A program made the translations under genes and the position numbers. Of a stretch of DNA of 64,000 nt, positions 60,773 through 64,000 are shown piece after piece (position 1 is the first letter of the stretch; each line of letters starts with the position of its first letter). The DNA comes from Rhizobium etli CFN 42 (GTDB lineage: Bacteria > Pseudomonadota > Alphaproteobacteria > Rhizobiales > Rhizobiaceae). The notes under the pieces are model-generated. The model worked only from the letters and a program-made list of their open reading frames with translations, was not told the origin of the DNA and made no database searches. The stretch spans positions 372,001 to 436,000 of the forward strand of contig NC_007766.1 in assembly GCF_000092045.1 (NCBI RefSeq), in the 5' to 3' direction.

Positions 60773-63700
60773 TCAGCCGATCGCCATAAGGCTTGCGTTG
60801 CCCCCGGCGGCCGCGGTGTTGATCGAGGTTGAGACCTCCTCCAGCAGCCAGTTGAGGCAATAGGCCTCGGGATCGCTCGTAAGCTCCTCGGTTGTCGCAG
60901 CCTGGACAAGCAGAAGCGGACCGGGTAGCGCGGCGATCTTCTTATTGACGGCAAGGACCCTGTCACGATCACCTTCGACCAGCGCGCCGGAGAATGGCCC
61001 GTCCTTCTCCCAGTCCGATGTCCAGGAAAGGCGGCTTGCGACGGCCGCCGGCAAACCAGCCAGCACCGATTTCGACAGGGGACCGGCGTCCACCGCGAGA
61101 TGGTTGCCCGTCGCCAGGGCTGCGGCGATCTGACGATAAAGCCCCGTCTCCGTCTGCGGCACGAGGAGAATTCGGCCGCGCGGATGAAGCGCATAGAGAT
61201 TGCGCTCGCCGACGGGCCCGGTAAGCTCGCGCTCGAGACCGAGCGCCGAGCGGCTTGCATATCCGCGCGCAGCTTCCCCCTCGTCTGTCAGACCCTTCTT
61301 GTCGAGCCAGACGATGTAATCGCGAAGGGCGAGGTCGGTATGAACGGAATCCTGTTGCGGCGGCACGGGGGCGCGCTGCACCAGGCGGCCGATGTAGAGC
61401 GGACCGCCGGCCTTCGGCCCCGTTCCGGACAGGCCGCGGCCGCCGAAAGGCTGCACGCCGACAACCGCGCCGATGATGTTGCGATTGACGTAGAGGTTGC
61501 CGGCCTTGATGCGACTCGTCACATGCGCGATCGTCTCGTCGAGCCGCGTGTGAAGCCCGAACGTGAGGCCGTAGCCCGATGCGTTGATGTCGTCGATCAG
61601 CCGATCGAGGCCGTTTCTCTTGAAGCGGACGACATGCAGCACCGGCCCGAAGACCTCCTTCGTCAGGTCCGAGAGGGACTTGATCTCGATGATTGTCGGC
61701 GGAACGAAGGTGCCTTTTGCTGCGCTTTCCGGCAGCGGCAGCTGTTCTACCTTTCGGCCGGCGCCGCGCATCGCTTCGATATGCTGGTCGATCTCCGCCT
61801 TCGCGCCGTCGTTGATGACTGGCCCGACGTCGATGCTTAGGCGATCAGTGCGGCCGATGGTCAACTCACGGAAGGCGCCTTTCAGCATGGCGAGCGTCCT
61901 GTCGGCGACGTCGTCCTGCAGGCAGAGAACACGCAGCGCCGAGCAGCGCTGGCCGGCGCTGTCGAAAGCCGATGTTACGACGTCGGCCACAACCTGTTCG
62001 GCCAAAGCCGAGGAGTCGACGATCATGCCGTTCTGGCCGCCGGTTTCGGCGATCAGCGGGATCGGCTTGCCGGTTGCCGACAGGCGCTCGGCGAGCTGCG
62101 CCTGGATCATGCGGGCAACTTCGGTCGAGCCGGTAAACATGACGCCGGCCGTTTGTTGCGCCCCAACCATGCCGGCGCCGAGGCGGCCGCTGCCGGGCAC
62201 GAATTGGAGGGCTCCGACCGGCACGCCGGCCTCGTGGAGGATCTTGACGCTCTCCGAGGCGATGATCGGCGTGACACCGGCGGGCTTCGCCAGCACGGGA
62301 TTGCCGGCGACGAGTGCTGCTGCAACCTGGCCGGTGAAGATCGCCAGCGGGAAATTCCACGGGCTGATGCAGACGATCGGGCCGAGCGGCAGATGCGACG
62401 GTCCGAGGGTCTTGCGCGCCTGATCGGCGTAATAGCGCAGGAAGTCGACCGCTTCGCGCACTTCGCCGACAGCGTTGGCCGCGGATTTGCCGGCCTCACG
62501 CATGATGATGCCCATCAGCACCTTGATGCGGGCCTGCATGATGTCGGCGGCCCGATCGAGACATGCGGCGCGCTCTGCCGGCGGCACGGCCGCCCATTGC
62601 GGCGCATATTCGGCTGCCATCGCAACGACGCGGGCGGCCTCCTCGACCTTCAGCTCGGTCACGGTGCCGACGACGTCGCGGTGATCGGCGGGATTGAGGA
62701 CCTCGCGCGTCACGCCGTCGGTGGAGCCGTCGGCGAGAATCGGCAGCGCATGCCAGGGCGTCGCAGCCGTGGATGCGAGCGTCTGCGCCAGATCCGAAAG
62801 CGTGGCTTCGCTCGAGAGATCGAGCCCGCTCGAATTGGCGCGGGCGCTGCCGTAAAGCGCCTTGGGCGCGGCAATCTGCACATGCGGGGCGCCGACGACG
62901 GGCATGGCCGCGACGGTCTCGGCCGGATCGGCGATCAGCGCCTCGACCGAAACATTCGGATCGGAAATGCGATGCACGAAGGAGGAGTTGGCGCCGTTTT
63001 CGAGCAGGCGGCGGACAAGATAGGCAAGCAGAGTCTCATGCGTCCCGACGGGCGCATAGATGCGGCAGGGCCGGTCGAGCTTCTCCTTGCCGACAACCTC
63101 GTCATAGAGCGGTTCGCCCATGCCGTGCAGGCACTGGAACTCGTATTTGCCGACCCCGAAATCAGGCCCCGCCAGATGATAGATCGTGGCGAGCGTCTGC
63201 GCATTGTGGGTCGCGAATTGCGGGAAGACCGCATCGGCGGCGGCAAGCAGCTTGCGTGCACAGGCGATGTAGGCGACGTCGGTGTAGATCTTGCGGGTAT
63301 AGACGGGATAGTCGTCGAGGCCATCGAGCTGGGCGCGCTTGATCTCCGCATCCCAATAGGCGCCCTTGACGAGACGTACCATCATCCGGCGTCCCGACCG
63401 GCGGGCGAGATCAATGATGTAATCGAGCACGAAGGGGCAGCGCTTGCCATAGGCCTGCACGACAAAGCCGAGCCCGTTCCACCCTGCCAGCTCCGGCGCG
63501 AAGCAGAGCTCCTCCAGCAGATCGAGCGAAAGCTCCAGCCGATCGGCCTCCTCGGCGTCGATGTTGAGGCCGATATCATAACCCTTGGCGAGAACGGCGA
63601 GCGCCTTGACCTTGGGCAGCAATTCTCCCATCACCCGGCCGGCCTGCGATCTGCTGTACCGGGGATGAAGTGCCGAAAGCTTGATCGAAATGCCAGGACC

Positions 63701-64000
63701 GTCATAGATGCCGCGTCCGTTCGAGGCCTTGCCGATGGCATGAATCGCCTTTTCATAATCCTTGAAATAACGCTCGGCGTCTGCTGCGGTCGTCGCCGCC
63801 TCGCCCAGCATGTCGTAGGAATAGCGGAACCCTCGGGCTTCCAGCGGACGAGCGCGCTTCAGCGCCTCCTCGATCGTTTCGCCTGTGACGAACTGCTCGC
63901 CCATCATGCGCATCGCCATATCGACGCCGCGGCGGATGACCGGCTCGCCGGCGCGCGCGATCAGCCGCGTAAGCGCCGCCGAAAGGCTGCGATCGTTGAC
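60773..64000 (-). CDS. putA: Bifunctional proline dehydrogenase / L-glutamate gamma-semialdehyde dehydrogenase, partial (N-terminus off window)
   Basis: About 1075 residues are visible; typical rhizobial PutA has roughly 1220, so about 150 N-terminal residues lie beyond the right edge. The frame continues through the ATG at 63919 to the end, which is therefore not the start. The proline dehydrogenase barrel is shown by GPGISIKLSALHPRYS, DAEEADRLELSLDLLEE, RLVKGAYWDAEIK and VRRLLENGANSSFVHR. The P5C dehydrogenase part has SPWNFPLAIFTGQVAAAL, FTGSTEVA, ETGGQN, Cys in SAGQRCSALRVL and GGRGLSGTGPKAGGP. It converts proline to glutamate at the membrane. The visible part appears to lack a regulator domain; the N-terminus is not seen. 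Confidence 0.95.
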   Translation of the reverse strand, partial: VNDRSLSAALTRLIARAGEPVIRRGVDMAMRMMGEQFVTGETIEEALKRARPLEARGFRYSYDMLGEAATTAADAERYFKDYEKAIHAIGKASNGRGIYDGPGISIKLSALHPRYSRSQAGRVMGELLPKVKALAVLAKGYDIGLNIDAEEADRLELSLDLLEELCFAPELAGWNGLGFVVQAYGKRCPFVLDYIIDLARRSGRRMMVRLVKGAYWDAEIKRAQLDGLDDYPVYTRKIYTDVAYIACARKLLAAADAVFPQFATHNAQTLATIYHLAGPDFGVGKYEFQCLHGMGEPLYDEVVGKEKLDRPCRIYAPVGTHETLLAYLVRRLLENGANSSFVHRISDPNVSVEALIADPAETVAAMPVVGAPHVQIAAPKALYGSARANSSGLDLSSEATLSDLAQTLASTAATPWHALPILADGSTDGVTREVLNPADHRDVVGTVTELKVEEAARVVAMAAEYAPQWAAVPPAERAACLDRAADIMQARIKVLMGIIMREAGKSAANAVGEVREAVDFLRYYADQARKTLGPSHLPLGPIVCISPWNFPLAIFTGQVAAALVAGNPVLAKPAGVTPIIASESVKILHEAGVPVGALQFVPGSGRLGAGMVGAQQTAGVMFTGSTEVARMIQAQLAERLSATGKPIPLIAETGGQNGMIVDSSALAEQVVADVVTSAFDSAGQRCSALRVLCLQDDVADRTLAMLKGAFRELTIGRTDRLSIDVGPVINDGAKAEIDQHIEAMRGAGRKVEQLPLPESAAKGTFVPPTIIEIKSLSDLTKEVFGPVLHVVRFKRNGLDRLIDDINASGYGLTFGLHTRLDETIAHVTSRIKAGNLYVNRNIIGAVVGVQPFGGRGLSGTGPKAGGPLYIGRLVQRAPVPPQQDSVHTDLALRDYIVWLDKKGLTDEGEAARGYASRSALGLERELTGPVGERNLYALHPRGRILLVPQTETGLYRQIAAALATGNHLAVDAGPLSKSVLAGLPAAVASRLSWTSDWEKDGPFSGALVEGDRDRVLAVNKKIAALPGPLLLVQAATTEELTSDPEAYCLNWLLEEVSTSINTAAAGGNASLMAIG

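Noticed and set aside
63919..63921. ATG 63919 as the start of putA
   Set aside because: The frame is open with protein-like codons to the window edge and the visible part lacks the usual N-terminus, so the gene begins outside.
1..64000. tRNA, rRNA, CRISPR array, insertion sequence, phage integrase or replication origin
   Set aside because: Looked for on both strands; no matching structure or gene was seen. The rearrangement around 27-34 kb shows no transposase or terminal repeats.

Overview
The window reads as GC-rich alphaproteobacterial DNA, most likely from Rhizobium or a close relative (Rhizobiaceae). This is inferred from protein style, the dense set of ABC importers and small-molecule catabolic operons, ATGA-type gene overlaps and the HPP, Lrp, GntR and LacI regulator context. 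I see no rRNA, tRNA, CRISPR array, insertion sequence, phage gene or replication origin. Gene order (many short catabolic operons, each with its own regulator) would suit a large rhizobial plasmid or an accessory part of the chromosome, but nothing here decides between them. About 58 protein genes are supported, plus two decayed remnants.

Layout. 1-3.8 kb: a partial HPP/CBS membrane protein, a LysR regulator, two small hypothetical genes and a two-domain GNAT acetyltransferase. 4.0-10.7 kb: a forward operon with an ArgE-like deacetylase, a GhrA-like reductase, a cupin, an aldehyde dehydrogenase, a tartrate-dehydrogenase-like enzyme and a succinate-semialdehyde dehydrogenase, closed by a hairpin terminator. 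10.8-12.8 kb: a reverse pair, amine oxidase (PuuB-like) and haloacid dehalogenase-like. 13.0-17.9 kb: a four-carbon sugar acid (threonate-type) cluster otnC - lacI-type regulator - ltnD - otnI - otnK, with two identical 14-bp palindromic operators around the ltnD promoter. 18.0-26.4 kb: a second GNAT, a class III aminotransferase, a HAD hydrolase and a peptide/opine-type ABC importer whose two ATPases are fused.

26.6-35.9 kb: amino-acid or opine oxidation. It holds an Asp/Glu-racemase-like protein, a FAD oxidoreductase, a three-subunit HcnABC/opine-oxidase-like flavoenzyme, an aldehyde dehydrogenase, an Lrp regulator and a second copy of the FAD oxidoreductase. This block is flanked by two decayed copies of pieces of the 6.1-6.7 kb locus (the leader of the aldehyde dehydrogenase on the left, the 5' part of the cupin on the right), which marks an old duplication or rearrangement. 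35.9-38.5 kb: a chemoreceptor.

38.8-44.9 kb: a reverse operon (Ldh2-type dehydrogenase, iron alcohol dehydrogenase, succinate-semialdehyde dehydrogenase, alpha/beta hydrolase) divergent from a GntR regulator and a DJ-1/PfpI protein; it resembles the logic of the Agrobacterium blcABC (attKLM) lactone operon with another hydrolase. 45.0-49.4 kb: a reverse operon in which the two halves of the plant Tm-1 protein are separate adjacent genes, followed by a cupin and an M24 peptidase-fold protein, divergent from a TetR regulator. 49.8-60.6 kb: a carbohydrate ABC importer with two different ATPases and a 67-residue membrane protein, then a reverse operon of two TIM-barrel/enolase-type sugar enzymes, a GntR regulator and a D-2-hydroxyacid dehydrogenase, and a forward TIM-barrel epimerase. 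A shared TGGT-N3-ACCA palindrome and a 24-bp near-identical block link the promoters at 49.6 and 59.6 kb, so they probably form one GntR regulon. 60.8-64 kb: the C-terminal part of PutA, running off the window.
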